64,000 bases of DNA, taken from Liolophura sinensis. Its lineage: Eukaryota > Mollusca > Polyplacophora > Chitonida > Chitonidae. A program made the translations under genes and the position numbers. The notes beneath the pieces were generated by a model that made no database searches, was not told the origin of the DNA, and saw only the letters and a list, made by a program, of their open reading frames with translations. Each line of letters starts with the position of its first letter. Position 1 is the first letter of the stretch. Where the stretch lies: NCBI RefSeq assembly GCF_032854445.1, contig NC_088295.1:83744644-83808643 (forward strand), written 5' to 3'. Shown here in pieces: positions 12,001 through 22,600 of this stretch.

Positions 12001-14507
12001 GTTAGTAAGATACTTTCATCAGTAAGTATCTTATACATTGGGTGCCTTGGGTACTAAAGTTATTGAGGCATAGCTCCCATGGCAGAAGACGACGAAAGTT
12101 TGCCAACACCTAGAGGCACTAGGGCTGTAGCAGCAAGTCAGGTGCATGTAAATGTGTCTGGCAACTGGTCATGTTTTTCCTGCAGGCTTTACCTGTCTAC
12201 CTGGATCTGGAAGTGAAATAAAGCCCTGTTTAAAATAAATCAATAGTATGTGTTGCATTGGGATGAATTATTGGTTGCAGGTAAAAGGTATACCTGTACT
12301 GCAGAGTATTCTCTTCTTGGAGTAAATGCATCATGTTCTGTTATTAGACGACAGTTTTTAATGAATTTTTTTTTATTGTAAATAAATGTCATGATGGATA
12401 CTGATAAGTTGTTCACTCCAAACCTAACAATGAAGCTTTTCTGAACAGAAACAGTTGGTGTTTAATATTATGTTTAAACTTTCCACCCTTGTCTCTATTT
12501 GGTGTACAGTGAGAAGCACGAGTCAAACCATAAGCCTTCATTTCACAAGGTGAGTCGCTCCTGCCATCACTAATGTCGAGATTTGACATATTTGTTTACC
12601 AACTTTTGACCAGTGACATTTTTGTGTTAAACAACAAGGAATAATTTTTTTCAATGTTCTAATGGAAACATTAAGTTACATTAACTTATAACATATCCCC
12701 TACTGTAATTAAAAGGCTTCATACAAAGTGTTGACAAAATAAACATGGCATGATATTATGTGTGTTGTGGCAAGTAAGTTAACTGTATATGTACAAATAC
12801 CCCTAGAGTATTTCTGTGGTTATTTTATTCTTTTTAACCCTCTTGAAAAGATTAGGAGAATACAGAGGGATTGCTGTTTTAGGGAGTTAAGGCTTCTGTA
12901 GTTTTCTCATATGCTACCTTGAAAATCACAGGTTAGATTGAGAAATACTTGTGGTTTGTGCAAGTTTCAAATTGTTGTCCATCTTGTTGTCTGCTGGTCA
13001 GGTTTTCCATAATTTGCTCACGTCTTCAATTTTTTAAAAATTACCAAGAGGAAATCGTGAATCAGGAAAAGTAATTATAGGTAACTACAAGGCCCTTGGT
13101 GCTCAGGTTTCCTCCACCCCTAAACCTGACTGACATCATGTAAGTCACATCAACACCCATCAAATAAATACATAAATAAATAAATAAATAAATTAAAAAT
13201 ATGCATACATGTTTCAGGGAGTTGTGATCAAGTTCAACACAAACCAGCGTTATGCTACAACTGCCATCACTGCAACAATCCTGCGTCTCATTGCTGAGAA
13301 AGGAGGCGTACCATTACAGGTAATCTGTACATACATGTAATATGGTATAAGGAGGAACTGTCAGTCAAATAAGACAGACACATTGGTCATTCACATCTGT
13401 TTTTCTCCCATATAGTTGAGAATCGATATCAGAATGTTGAAATTTAATCTTAAAGTTAAAACAAGCAGAAACTGGACATCTTTATTTCCTCCAAATGAGA
13501 ACATTCAGTGGATTCTTGAAGTCAAATTGAACTCAGACAGTATCTCATAATGTGAAATATATGACATTTTACTTGCAATTGTGTCACATTTAGTCAAGTG
13601 TGTGAGTGAAAAGTGAAAGTAATAAATAGTAAGTGCAATTTTGCTGCAACATCCTGCAAAAGACTTGCTTTCAGATAATTCTTTAAGTGAGTGGCCATAT
13701 TAACAGATAGGACGTCAGAAATATGACCTCCTCACAGTGTCACCAACTTTCCATTTTGTGATGTTGTTGTGATTTTAGGAAGTTGTGGTGAGGAATGACT
13801 CACCTTGTGGCTCCACCATTGGCCCGATCATGTCTGCCAAGCTAGGGATCCCAACCATTGATGTTGGCGCCCCACAGTGGAGCATGCATTCCATCAGGGA
13901 GACAGGGGACACAACCACTGTGTACCAGTCCATGCAACTCTTCACGGTAAGTAATCAACACAGCTTTCTGCTGCTCTCAGCACGTATCGCATTTGTTTCC
14001 ATCACCATGTGCAGACAACTGTACATGTATAGATTGTACATGTGCTTCATCATGCAAAGATGCTATACTGATGAAACCTCAGTATGCGTGCAATCTAATA
14101 GATAAAAATGCATGATTAATTTGATGCTACAGTTACTTGATACAAAAAACACAATTGATTAACTTGTATTTTTATATGCATTTGCATTACTGGAAGGAAT
14201 GAAATGAAAAACATGTTTTTGAACATCGAAGTATTGGAATCGGTCTTTGTAATGATGTTGTTATGACAAAACAGATATTGCTTTGGTGATGCAGATTTTG
14301 TCTTCACTGTTGAACAACAAAAGACAGAAAAGCATAAGATGTGTGGTTATTTTGATTTGATGATTTGGTCGCCGTCATATTCACTAATCAAATAAATAAA
14401 TAAATAAATTTATTGATTTGACAATCACTAATTTAACGACTTTACTTACCATGTTTCAGTTGTTCTTCCAACATTACCCGGCTGTGTTCCAGACCTTGAA
14501 CTTCTAA
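69..14507 (+). CDS. DNPEP: Aspartyl aminopeptidase (M18 family), 14 exons, 5' end outside window
   Basis: Cytosolic zinc aminopeptidase that removes N-terminal Asp or Glu from peptides; the family forms a dodecamer. Coding exons: 69-147, 3007-3095, 3432-3545, 3966-4091, 4544-4668, 5265-5343, 7324-7431, 8028-8105, 10924-11004, 11353-11510, 12510-12549, 13218-13319, 13779-13946, 14460-14507 (TAA). Every junction is GT-AG and the phases join to 464 residues; the family has about 475, so only about ten N-terminal residues are missing. Metal-site and catalytic residues are visible, counted from the first residue here: His87 in GAHTDSP, Asp256 in PRLDN, Glu292-Glu293 in DNEE, Asp336 in SADQAH and His430 in MHSIRE. 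These keep the spacing of the human enzyme. Exon 6 is the least conserved part. Several introns are filled with tandem repeats. The start codon lies left of the window. Confidence 0.97.
345..425 (-). mobile_element. Fragment of interspersed repeat family B, 5' end, inverted
   Basis: Read on the minus strand it begins with GAGTGAGTGAGTGAGT and the gttttaac-like head seen at 792, with the same later words. Short fragment. Confidence 0.5.
518..615 (+). mobile_element. SINE family A, 5'-truncated
   Basis: The last third of the family consensus (GGGCACTGTTTGGT, AATGCTGGCCGCC, then ATTCTTAAGTACGG and AACACCAATC), interrupted by a run of about 14 C residues at 538-551. Confidence 0.75.
792..1125 (+). 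mobile_element. Interspersed repeat family B, nearly full copy
   Basis: Starts with GAGTGAGTGAGTACTTGGGG and ends near GGATTGACCCTGGATCTACTG. The 3' half is found again at 5455-5640, including GAGCCATT, TACTGAT and GAAGTTACAACTTCCTCTTTT. It resembles a dispersed repeat I recall from bivalves; no coding capacity was seen. Confidence 0.7.
1262..1885. repeat. Degenerate minisatellite of about 25 bp, split by a SINE
   Basis: Repeated words around TTTGCACTACATCTCCTGACTGG occur before the SINE at 1291-1559 and about twelve times after it. Units vary in length and sequence, so the array is old. Confidence 0.75.
1291..1559 (+). mobile_element. SINE family A, full length
   Basis: The tRNA-like head has box A (TGGCTCAGTTGGTTAG) and box B (GAGTTCAAGTCC), followed by the conserved body and an AAATAAATAAATAA tail. 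It is flanked by ACATCTCCTGACTA and ACATCTCCTAACT, either a target-site duplication or units of the surrounding minisatellite. Confidence 0.9.
2638..2830. repeat. Second block of the same ~25-bp minisatellite
   Basis: Units such as GGTTTACATTACATCTCCTC match the array at 1262-1885. About 750 bases of other sequence separate the blocks. Confidence 0.7.
3728..3880 (+). mobile_element. Possible 3' fragment of SINE family C
   Basis: GGTGTCATGTCTGGTGTCTTTGGC and CCACAAGAAGACAC resemble the 3' part that I recall for the family represented at 54855-55070. The two copies share only a short overlap in this window. Confidence 0.35.
4221..4288 (+). mobile_element. Short interspersed repeat fragment (family D)
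   Basis: Shares the frame CCACGATGTGG, GAAATA, TGCCAA, GTGG and AATTCATTCA with 27046-27104 and its duplicate at 37127-37185. It looks like the tail of another short element. Confidence 0.45.
4656..5180 (+). repeat. Tandem array of ~53 bp derived from the exon 5 / intron 5 junction
   Basis: Ten copies of AAGATCACCTGTAAGCC plus about 35 further bases. The first copy includes the real end of DNPEP exon 5 and its donor at 4669. Donor-like GT positions follow at 4721, 4774, 4827, 4880 (mutated to AT), 4933 (mutated to GC), 4986, 5039, 5092 and 5145. Several copies also carry TTTGTCTGCAG just before AAGATC, so they have an acceptor and a donor ten bases apart. Confidence 0.93.
5317..5431 (+). repeat. 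Three diverged copies of the exon 6 3' end
   Basis: CTGCTGAGAAAACACCACAATTACAGG at the end of exon 6 is echoed by CTACTGAGTAAACGCCACAGTCACAGG (about 5356-5382) and by CTTCTGAGAAAACACTACAGCCACAGG (about 5405-5431). The third may instead belong to the family-B repeat that follows. Confidence 0.6.
5440..5640 (+). mobile_element. Interspersed repeat family B, 3' half
   Basis: Collinear with 960-1110: CCATTATACTGAT, GCTAAGCGAGGAAGTTACAA and GGATTGACCCTGGATC. The 5' half is missing or replaced. Confidence 0.7.
6999..7174. repeat. Long near-perfect inverted repeat (foldback element)
   Basis: The inner arms 7018-7075 and 7097-7154 are almost perfect complements, for example GTTGTCCACTGTTTGAGAAC against GTTCTCAAACAGTGGACAAC. 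They flank a loop of about 21 bases. Weaker pairing continues outward to about 6999 and 7174. It lies in DNPEP intron 6, and the transcript could form a long stem. Confidence 0.9.
7572..7841 (+). mobile_element. SINE family A, full length with perfect target-site duplication
   Basis: Intact box A and box B and a near-consensus body, ending in AATCAAATCAAATCAAAT. The 10-base word GAAACAGCTT flanks it at 7560-7569 and 7842-7851. Apart from its tail this is among the best preserved copies, so it is probably young. Confidence 0.95.
8485..10910 (+). repeat. 49-bp minisatellite with higher-order structure in DNPEP intron 8
   Basis: About 45 units around GTTAATCCAGAACCTGTGTG, TTGCCTGTGGTATTGG and TGTTGATGTCA. 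A longer block that starts CAGTCAGCTTTGTGCAAGC occurs at 8415, 9599 and 10179, marking higher-order duplications. The units decay rightward from about 10610 and the last one runs into the acceptor of exon 9 at 10923. A unique insertion of about 55 bases sits at 9849-9903. Confidence 0.95.
13095..13197 (+). mobile_element. SINE family A, decayed 3' end
   Basis: CAGGTTTCCTCCACCCC, ATGTAAGT, then CACCCATCAAATAAATA with a long AAATA tail, just before DNPEP exon 12. Confidence 0.55.
14364..14412 (+). mobile_element. SINE family A, tail fragment
   Basis: TTGGTCGCCGTCATAT, then CACTAATCAAATAAATAAATAA. Only the 3' end remains. Confidence 0.5.
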
Positions 14508-14708
14508 TGCACCTAATGGTAGTCCTGAAAATACTTATAAAAATTGTGATATTGTGTAAGTTTCTTTGTCTAAAATTGTACAAGAGCAAATCTTATTTTC
14601 ACAAAGTTATAGTGGTGTATTGTGACTATTATTTTACAGTGATTGTTACCATTTCTATCAATTTGTATCCACCAAAGATTATCCCACAGATGTGTATACT
14701 ATACATTT

Positions 14709-14714
14709 AATAAA
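14709..14714 (+). terminator. Polyadenylation signal of DNPEP
   Basis: An AATAAA hexamer about 200 bases after the DNPEP stop codon, the first in that interval. It sets a short 3' UTR. The call rests on motif and position only. Confidence 0.6.
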
Positions 14715-16499
14715 CAGACTTAATGTCATCAAGCATTCCATGTGGATGTTGTTATCCCTGCATTTGGATTTTGTTCTATGACTGCATTATTGATGGAAAA
14801 TATGGTGTAAACACACACAAGTCTGTGACGGATAATCATCTTGTATTGGGTTTAATTCTTAAGTAAATAAATTCAGGAAACATCAGATAATGCAGTTATG
14901 TTGGAGATTTACTTGAATGCCAAACAAATTCATTTGCTGACACTCAGCTGCAAATTTAAGAGGTGAGGTTTACAAGGTGCCTGGTGTAGTTGGGTGCTTT
15001 CCCGGCTTTCTTCCCAACTTGGTCTGGTTTACTCTTTCCATAAGGCAAACTAGTGTCAATAGAAATGAAATATTCCGATGCACATTAAATCATCAATCAA
15101 ATAAACTAACAGTCTGCCAACAATATTCACAAGCAGGGTAAAGGCTCTCAGTGCCGTGCCTCTAGTTTACCACGAGAAAGCTTTTAGCTTTCCATTGCTC
15201 ACCCACTATAGCCTTGATCTGAGAAGGGTGATGAAGTACATGAAGTGATCATTCTATGTCGTGACTGGCACACTTGTTATTCCATAAATTATTTCCCGGC
15301 CATTCTGCTGGGTCACTACTAGAAAACTACTGGCTAACTATTAGCAAACCACTGGAATGCCCGTGTCTGCATATCTTACACTGTATAAAAAGGTCAGTGA
15401 TACTGGCAAATCGGTTCAAGACTCTTGAATGAAAAATCAGCCAACTTGATGCCATGTCTGCATGAAGCCCGATCAGATCTACATTGTTCAATCTAGACTG
15501 GAAAGCTGCATCAAACGCATTATTCTGGATCCATCAAGTACTGGTTTGATTGCATCTGTACGTCATGAAGTGGGCGTGACATCTGGCTGTGGTTTCCACC
15601 AAGCTGCCCATTCTCCTCCTCTGTCATGGTGCAAATGAAATAATTCTGTGATGTTGCAAACCCCATTCACATAAATAAGAAACTGGCTCTTGGCAGCCGA
15701 TTGGCCCCTAACCACAGAGGTCATAGGCTACAGTTTGTAGTTAAAATGCTGATCATTTGAAGTTTGTTGTTTAGTATAGGCACGATTGTTTTCGCACCCA
15801 TAAACTTGACTGCTGTAGGAAAAGTGAGAAAGTCTTGAGTTTGACATAAAATCTCCAAAAATCAAAAAATTCATAAAAATTTCCCTTCATGAACCAAAAA
15901 TGTTGGGTAGAGACAGTGCCATTAGTTTAAGTAACTTGGAGGTTGACAGCTACCTCTTCCCCTCACAAGTACAAATTCATGAAAGCCCCACACAATTAAG
16001 TCAATGTCTTCCACTTCGGTCAGTGCGGTGCAATGACCCTGGAGCCTCTCACCAATGCTGTTGCTGTGATCAAGCCCAGCTCTTACTGGTTTCAGGTATC
16101 ATGTGAGAAAGTCTGTCAGCAACCTGGGGATGGTCATGACTCTGCTCGGTTTCCTCCCACCATAATGGCCACTGTAGTGTGAGTGAAATACTCTTGAGTA
16201 CGGCCAAGAACGACCGACCAAACAAATAAATAAAGCCTGAAGATGCTTGTGGATAATTATGAGCCTTAGTCTTGTTTTAGTTCTTTCTTAAGTGTTTTAA
16301 GGCAATTTTGGGTGATTTTTCGAGAACACATACGTTCAGAAAAGTAATAACAGTAGAGGGTAAAATGTTTAACTGCATCTAGTGCGCTCTGTGAAAAAAA
16401 TTTCCTCACGGCACATCAATAGTTTTGACAAACTTTGCATTCAAAATTTTTTGTTACTATTCACTTAAGAACAATCTTTAGCAGTTACCATACCACTGA
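14715..16499. other. DNPEP-NEMP spacer, no gene seen
   Basis: 1.8 kb between the DNPEP poly(A) signal and the NEMP promoter. Apart from a decayed SINE-like tail near 14975-15110 and the SINE at 16015 I see no exon or RNA gene. Confidence 0.6.
16015..16232 (+). mobile_element. SINE family A, partly decayed copy
   Basis: Head partly lost. CAATGACCCTGGAGCCTCTC, CAGCAACCTGGGGATGG, GGTTTCCTCCCACCATAATG and CTCTTGAGTACGG follow the family order, ending in AAACAAATAAATAAA. Confidence 0.85.
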
Positions 16500-16669
16500 A
16501 ATTGCTTTTAATCACACTTTTCGATAATCACTCGAGGCTAGGTCGAGCCAGTTCATTTTGGCGCAAGTTTATCATGTTTTCTGGAGCCGGTTGAATGTCA
16601 CCCTCGGGAGCCATCTTTACTCTAGGCGCGCGATAAATACAAGCGCGCCACAGATGCCACCCGGTCAAA
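16500..16669 (+). promoter_or_regulatory. Putative CpG-rich NEMP promoter / 5' UTR with E2F and YY1-like sites
   Basis: A local rise in GC and CpG, with GCGCGC runs at about 16624-16650, stands out from AT-rich surroundings just before the NEMP start codon. TTTGGCGC at 16557-16564 is a perfect E2F-type site. GCCATCTT near 16609 and AAAATGGCG across the start codon at 16670 both resemble YY1 elements, which often lie at the translation starts of TATA-less genes. No TATA box was seen. The exact transcription start is unknown. Confidence 0.5.
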
Positions 16670-19600
16670 ATGGCGCTGAAATCGAGTGGAAACAGAAAAT
16701 GGAATACTTTAAAGTTTAATTTGCTGTGTCCTTGGTCATTGTTTTTAAAGCCATTCTTGGCTCCTTCGGCTTTTGTAATTATGATGGGCTTCGTTTCAGT
16801 TTCGTGTTTTATATCTGGCGCCGGGAACACAGGGATGGAGAACACTTTTAAATCAACAACAGCAACAACAACAGCCACAACAACATCATTAACCAAATTA
16901 CACGAGAGCCCAAGAGACGCCCAATTTACCGACTGTGTAAATGGTCCAAAATACACTTGTGAGTATAGCTTACAGTTTAGACGACCACTTTTACTGACGT
17001 TTTGTTTTAAATCTCTATTCCATAGTTTAACAAATCAAAATGTCAAAACATCTTTGGGAAGTTGTATTAAAGGTTGATGAATTTCTTGGTTTAAAGTGAA
17101 ATTGTTTCATTCTTAAAAAACAGATTTGGCAGTGCATTGGCCCTCTGTAGTGACACCAACTCACCTGCTGCACACCCCTCCTGCTTCCGTAGACAGGTAG
17201 TTCAGTGAAACATTAAGGTCTATTTTCAACAATGTCTGATCTTTACCTGCCTCAGCATTTAATTGTAGAATTGAAAAAATCTTGTAAATCAATTCCACAA
17301 TTCACTTTGCGAAACAAAGTGGGCCTTTACATTCACTTTAGAACAGCTGCACAGGCAAATTTCTGCTGTGCATTAAAGACAATGTGACCTTTATCACCAC
17401 TACTGCGAGTATAAATCCGTACCCGAGTCGAAATGTTGTCTAAACCCACACAAATATTTCCTTTTCACTCGTCGAAATAACTTTGTGCTGTCATGGTGAG
17501 TCCGGTGTGCTTAAATCTCTGAATTGTGCACCAAAAGATATGGAAATTAACCTAGACAAGATCAAGCAACCAGTCTTAAATGATATCGGTAGCAATGCTT
17601 TCATCAGTCAACATGGATGTTGAGTGAAAAAAAAGGGTTCCAGTCAAGGCTTGCAGCTATCAATTGCGCATCTGCTTTGTCGTCCATGTTTTCTGACCAT
17701 GGACTCGGGTACAATCTGTATTTTGGATGCACCAGATGTGTCGCACATGCACACCACGATGTTGAAGACTGAAAAATCAACACTTTATCGGGTTTTCTGC
17801 ACATAGCTAGTCTGAAATTGATTGAAACTTGTAGGAGTGATCGAAAAGATCCATCTTAACTCAGTTCACGCCAGTATTGGAGTGAATTTAATGGCCAACT
17901 TCATTCCGCATAGTGCCTTATGGGATGGACCTGCCCAGATTTTGAATTTAATGTCTAGGTAGGTAAATATCAGAAATTGTTGAAAATAGAACTTAACGTT
18001 TAATTTAATTGAACTACTCTGCCTGGCAGGTAAAAATCCTGCCCACGTATTCTTTGCCTTCATAACTAATTTCTTATGTCACAGCTTTTTAGCTAGGTGA
18101 AAACGCTCAACATCTAGTTCATTTAGACCAGCGATACTGCCAAAGCCCTGCGTTAAGTTTCGGCTACTTTGTGTAGGATGGTAGCATTATGAGAAAATCA
18201 TTTCTTTGTTTTTTAATCCATGTGGAACTAAGCTCCATGTGTTGCTGCAGCTAAGATTTTGCACTGACATTTGTCCAGTCTACAAGCCAGACGAAGTGTC
18301 CACCACATAGGACTTTTAGCTCATGTGCATAGTGAAGAATAGCACTGGGGAGTCCCCAAAACAGCACTCATTTCCATTTTATAGACTTTTCAAGAAACGT
18401 GCCAAACCACTTATCACGGAAAGAGGAGATGCAGCAAAGCTTAAAGGGATACAGAATTGTTTTTAATTGGCTATGGTTAGAGGCCAGCAAGTCTAGGCTA
18501 TACCAAACCTCAGCTGAATTTTTGGTTAGGCAGATTTTTTCAAACATTACGAAAGCTGCGCAGTTTAACCCAGGCAAACCTATCTCCACTCTCAGCCAAC
18601 CAGCATAAATTCTGTATCCTTTTAATTCAAATGTATGGTAAAATAATGAACATTTCAAATGAACTATGACCCATGTGGTAAGTGCCCCCTTTCACACATC
18701 GAGCCCATCATTTTTAGCTCGCCTGTATAAAGTTGGCATATATACAGGGATATTCCATCATTGATTCAGTGTGTACATATTAAGTACTTACCTGTAAATT
18801 ACTGAATTCCTGACTTAGTGTCTTTTGTATAAGAATCAGTGTTAAACAAAGTGTTAGGGATGGTGTCTCAAAAAGTACTGCATGTATTGAGTTCAGGGTT
18901 AGCCCATATGCAGAGCACATTAGCATAAGGGGGATATTCCATTGTTGATTCCATCATTGATTCGGTGTCTACATATTAAATACTGATATGTAAATTACTG
19001 AATTCCTGACTTAGTGTCTTGTGTATAAGAGTAACTGTTAAACAAAGTGTTAGAGGTGGTGTCTCAAAAAATACGGAATTTATTAAAATCAGGATTTGGA
19101 CACAGGTCGAGCAGAATAGAATTCCATCGTTGACTGGGTGTGTACATATTAAATACTATAAATTACTGCATTTACGACTTAGTGTATTATGCATTAGAAT
19201 CACTGTGAAACAAAATGTTTGGGTTGGTATCTAAAAATTATTGCCACTTGCTTCATGAGGTCCCTGTCTTCATGATTGACCTTGTCATCTGAAAATATTT
19301 CAAAACCTTATCAGAGTATGTAAAGGTAATCAATAGCTCAAAATGCAAAGGTGGATAACAATGTTTTGAAAGATTTATACTGTGGAGTGAAGTTTAAGTA
19401 TGAAATGGTAGACGCTCTTAAGAAGACAACAAATTAATGCTTCAACAGTGAATTGATGTCCTATGACTCCAAAGTTCAAACAGTGTATGCATGTGTGCTG
19501 TGGGTGAATATAAGCCATCCTGCAATGTCGGATCACACGCCTCATCAAAACAATGCGAGCGCGTTGTCAAAATGTGATACAATCTCGTGGCGGCTACACA

Positions 19601-22600
19601 CGATATTGATAATTACTGGTCATCGAGTGAAAATGATCAAAAATTCTGTGATAAAGTAAAGCATTGCCGTCGAAAAATCTGGTTGACTCCTTATATGAAA
19701 TTTTTAAAATCGACCGATTTTCAGTTATCGCTTGCCCATTAGTGCACAACTGCACCTGCACGTTAATCCTTGATATAACACGTCCGCCGGATTACTGGGA
19801 TAGTGTGTGCAGAATTTCACTGCAATATATATATCAAACAATGTTTTTGGGGGGAACTTTTGTTTCACTCTATATATACTGCCCCTCAGGCAATATGTCT
19901 GACATTGAGTGCAGTCTTAACAGCTTTATGGATTACATTCTGTTCATTAATTCCCAAAAATCTAAATACATGATACTGGACAACGGCTGCAGTTAATCAA
20001 ACACGTTCCTTTTGCTGTTATACTTGTTAGACGTAAACTCGAACCAATTAGTAATGCTAAACTGCTTGGTATTTATATTGATGAACATCTTTTCTGGAGC
20101 ACACAAATTGAAAATGTGTGTAAAAAGATTTCTAAATTGTTAGTGATTCTAGGAAAGGAGAGTACTCTTCTAACATGTCACTTTAGTGATATTTTATGTA
20201 TTTTATATATTTTTTAAGTCTTATGTTCTTTGTCACTTTGATTGTGCTGTTTAGCATGGGGAAACTGTTCAATTAAAAACTGAGAAAGGATAGTCAAGTT
20301 ACAGGAGAGAGCTATTTGTTTAGTTCTACAAGGAAGCATAAACACATCTGAAAAAAACTTTACCTGCAAGACTAAAATGGATGCTATTTAATAAAAGGGT
20401 AAACTACAAAATTCTTTGTATCATCTATAAAGCTTTACATAATCTCTGCCCAAACTATATTAAACAACTTTTCCCTCCAAACAAACAGCTGCACAATATT
20501 ATTCTTAGATCAACACAGCATAAAATATATCTCCCTAAAGCAAGGACAAATTAGGCCATAGAAAGCTTTACACATATAGGCATCAAACTATGGAACTGCC
20601 TCTGTATCCATGTAAAAGAAGTCCCTTCCCTATCAAGCCCCTTCCCTATCACTTAAAATAAGTTAAATGTGCATCTTCAGACGACCACTGAAATGTACAT
20701 GTATGTAAGTGTGATATGTTCAAACCTAAAATGTACTTTTTTTTATTTATTATTTTTAATTTTTTTTTATTTATTTATTTACTTTTAATTTTTTTTATTT
20801 ATACTTAGATGTATTATTATTATTATTATTGAAAACCTTTTTGTAAGGCTAGGTGCATTGTTCAAACCAAACGGGGTTGGTAATGGGCCATCTCCTGCTA
20901 CTCTACTTCTCCTGCTGGTTGGGACAGTTGCAGGGACAGCACTGTTGGTTGTATTGTTGTTTTTGGATGTATGAATGTATATAGCCTCACTTTTAAACTA
21001 CATGATGCTTTATTTTCTTTTATATATATTGATGTATTTTTTGGTTGGACTGAAGTACATGTTTCCTGTATATTGTTTTTTCTGTGAAGGCCTTGAGGAA
21101 GATTCATTGTAAATTGACCGGGCTACACTCTATAAATGAAGATATTATTATAATTATTATTACATGTACTTTTCTATTAATATACTGACATTTATATGAT
21201 ATGAATGTCAGAAGGGCTGAAAATGATTTCAAAATTCGCTCATTCATAACTCTTTATGTATCTTTGGGTACGGACAGTGTTGAAATGTGCTGTTAGCTAG
21301 AGTCGAAAATAGACAAGGTGTTACAAGTGACCTTTGATACCCCACACCACATTTGACATCGTTCCTAAATTCTATCTTGTTATGAAGTGTTTTTGTTTTT
21401 GACAGGTGTCATACTCAGACAAGGCTTGGCTGTTTCTGAAATCTTCACACCAGAGAGAGGAGAGGTCCATGTTTATTGCTACCGAGGAGAAATTAAAAAG
21501 CCATGGAAGTTATGGAAAAAGCCTCAGGTTGGAGTTTAGAATTATGTCATAAATTAATGTGCACATTTGATGTCATTTTGATTGTGATTGCTTATATGAA
21601 ATCCAGTATAAACCAAAATAAAATATTTTGGGGTAGAGAAGCAGTAAAAATGAATAATTTTGGTTATGTCCAAAACTACATAGATTCAAATATAGGCGAG
21701 ATTTTCTAAAATTGTCAGATAAATGGTGGTATTTGGAAGATTATATAAACTTTACGGCATTATGTGAACTATCTGTGTCCTTTTCTTTGGTTTCCAAAAT
21801 CGATTTGAAATGTGCTGAATTTTTGTTGAGATTTACAACTTTTCGTCTCATTCTGTAAGATTTAAGCTGTATCAGATTGTTAATTTAGTCTGAAAAGTTA
21901 CGCAGGGTTAAAATGATCGTAATTTCCATGTTCTGATGATAACGGTTTTAGGTGAAGGTAAATTTTGGTTTGGAGGCGAGCTACAAGGTGTACTGGGGCA
22001 AAAATGCATCAGACATCTACAGCCAGTATAGTACTGACTATATGGCCCATCTGACAATGATCTACCGCCCAGAGACTCTTACATTGGATCCATTCAATGC
22101 CAGCTGTATTGGTGTGTCCTCAACTTACGGTTATCATCTTCAGTTCTCCGTCAAATGTAAGTCTGACAACATTTCCAATGGCCATTTGTGTTTCATCTAT
22201 CTTTTTAGAGGCATAATTAAGTCTTTTCTTGCTGTTGTAATGACGTACTTTCAAAGAGGACAGGGAGGAAAAAATATTTTAAAATGTAAAACAGATGTAA
22301 AATAATAAGATAAGTAATACTGTTAACATTAATTTATCTATGTGTGTAAACTTTTGTTTTCAGCAATAGAGCTTTGGTATCCATTTTTGCAGTTCCTGGG
22401 AATATTCTTTTTCTTCTATGCCAAGAAGTTAAGCAAGTAAGTGTTCTCTGCCATGAGTTATAAAGGTTTCAGATCTAGTGATTATTTACATAACGCTTAA
22501 GCACATGGTGAGGTTTTTACACGCAGACTTTGTGTCAGGATTGGTAAATGTTTGTCATGTATTTGGTGAACTACATGTATAGTAATGGGGAACTGGTTAA

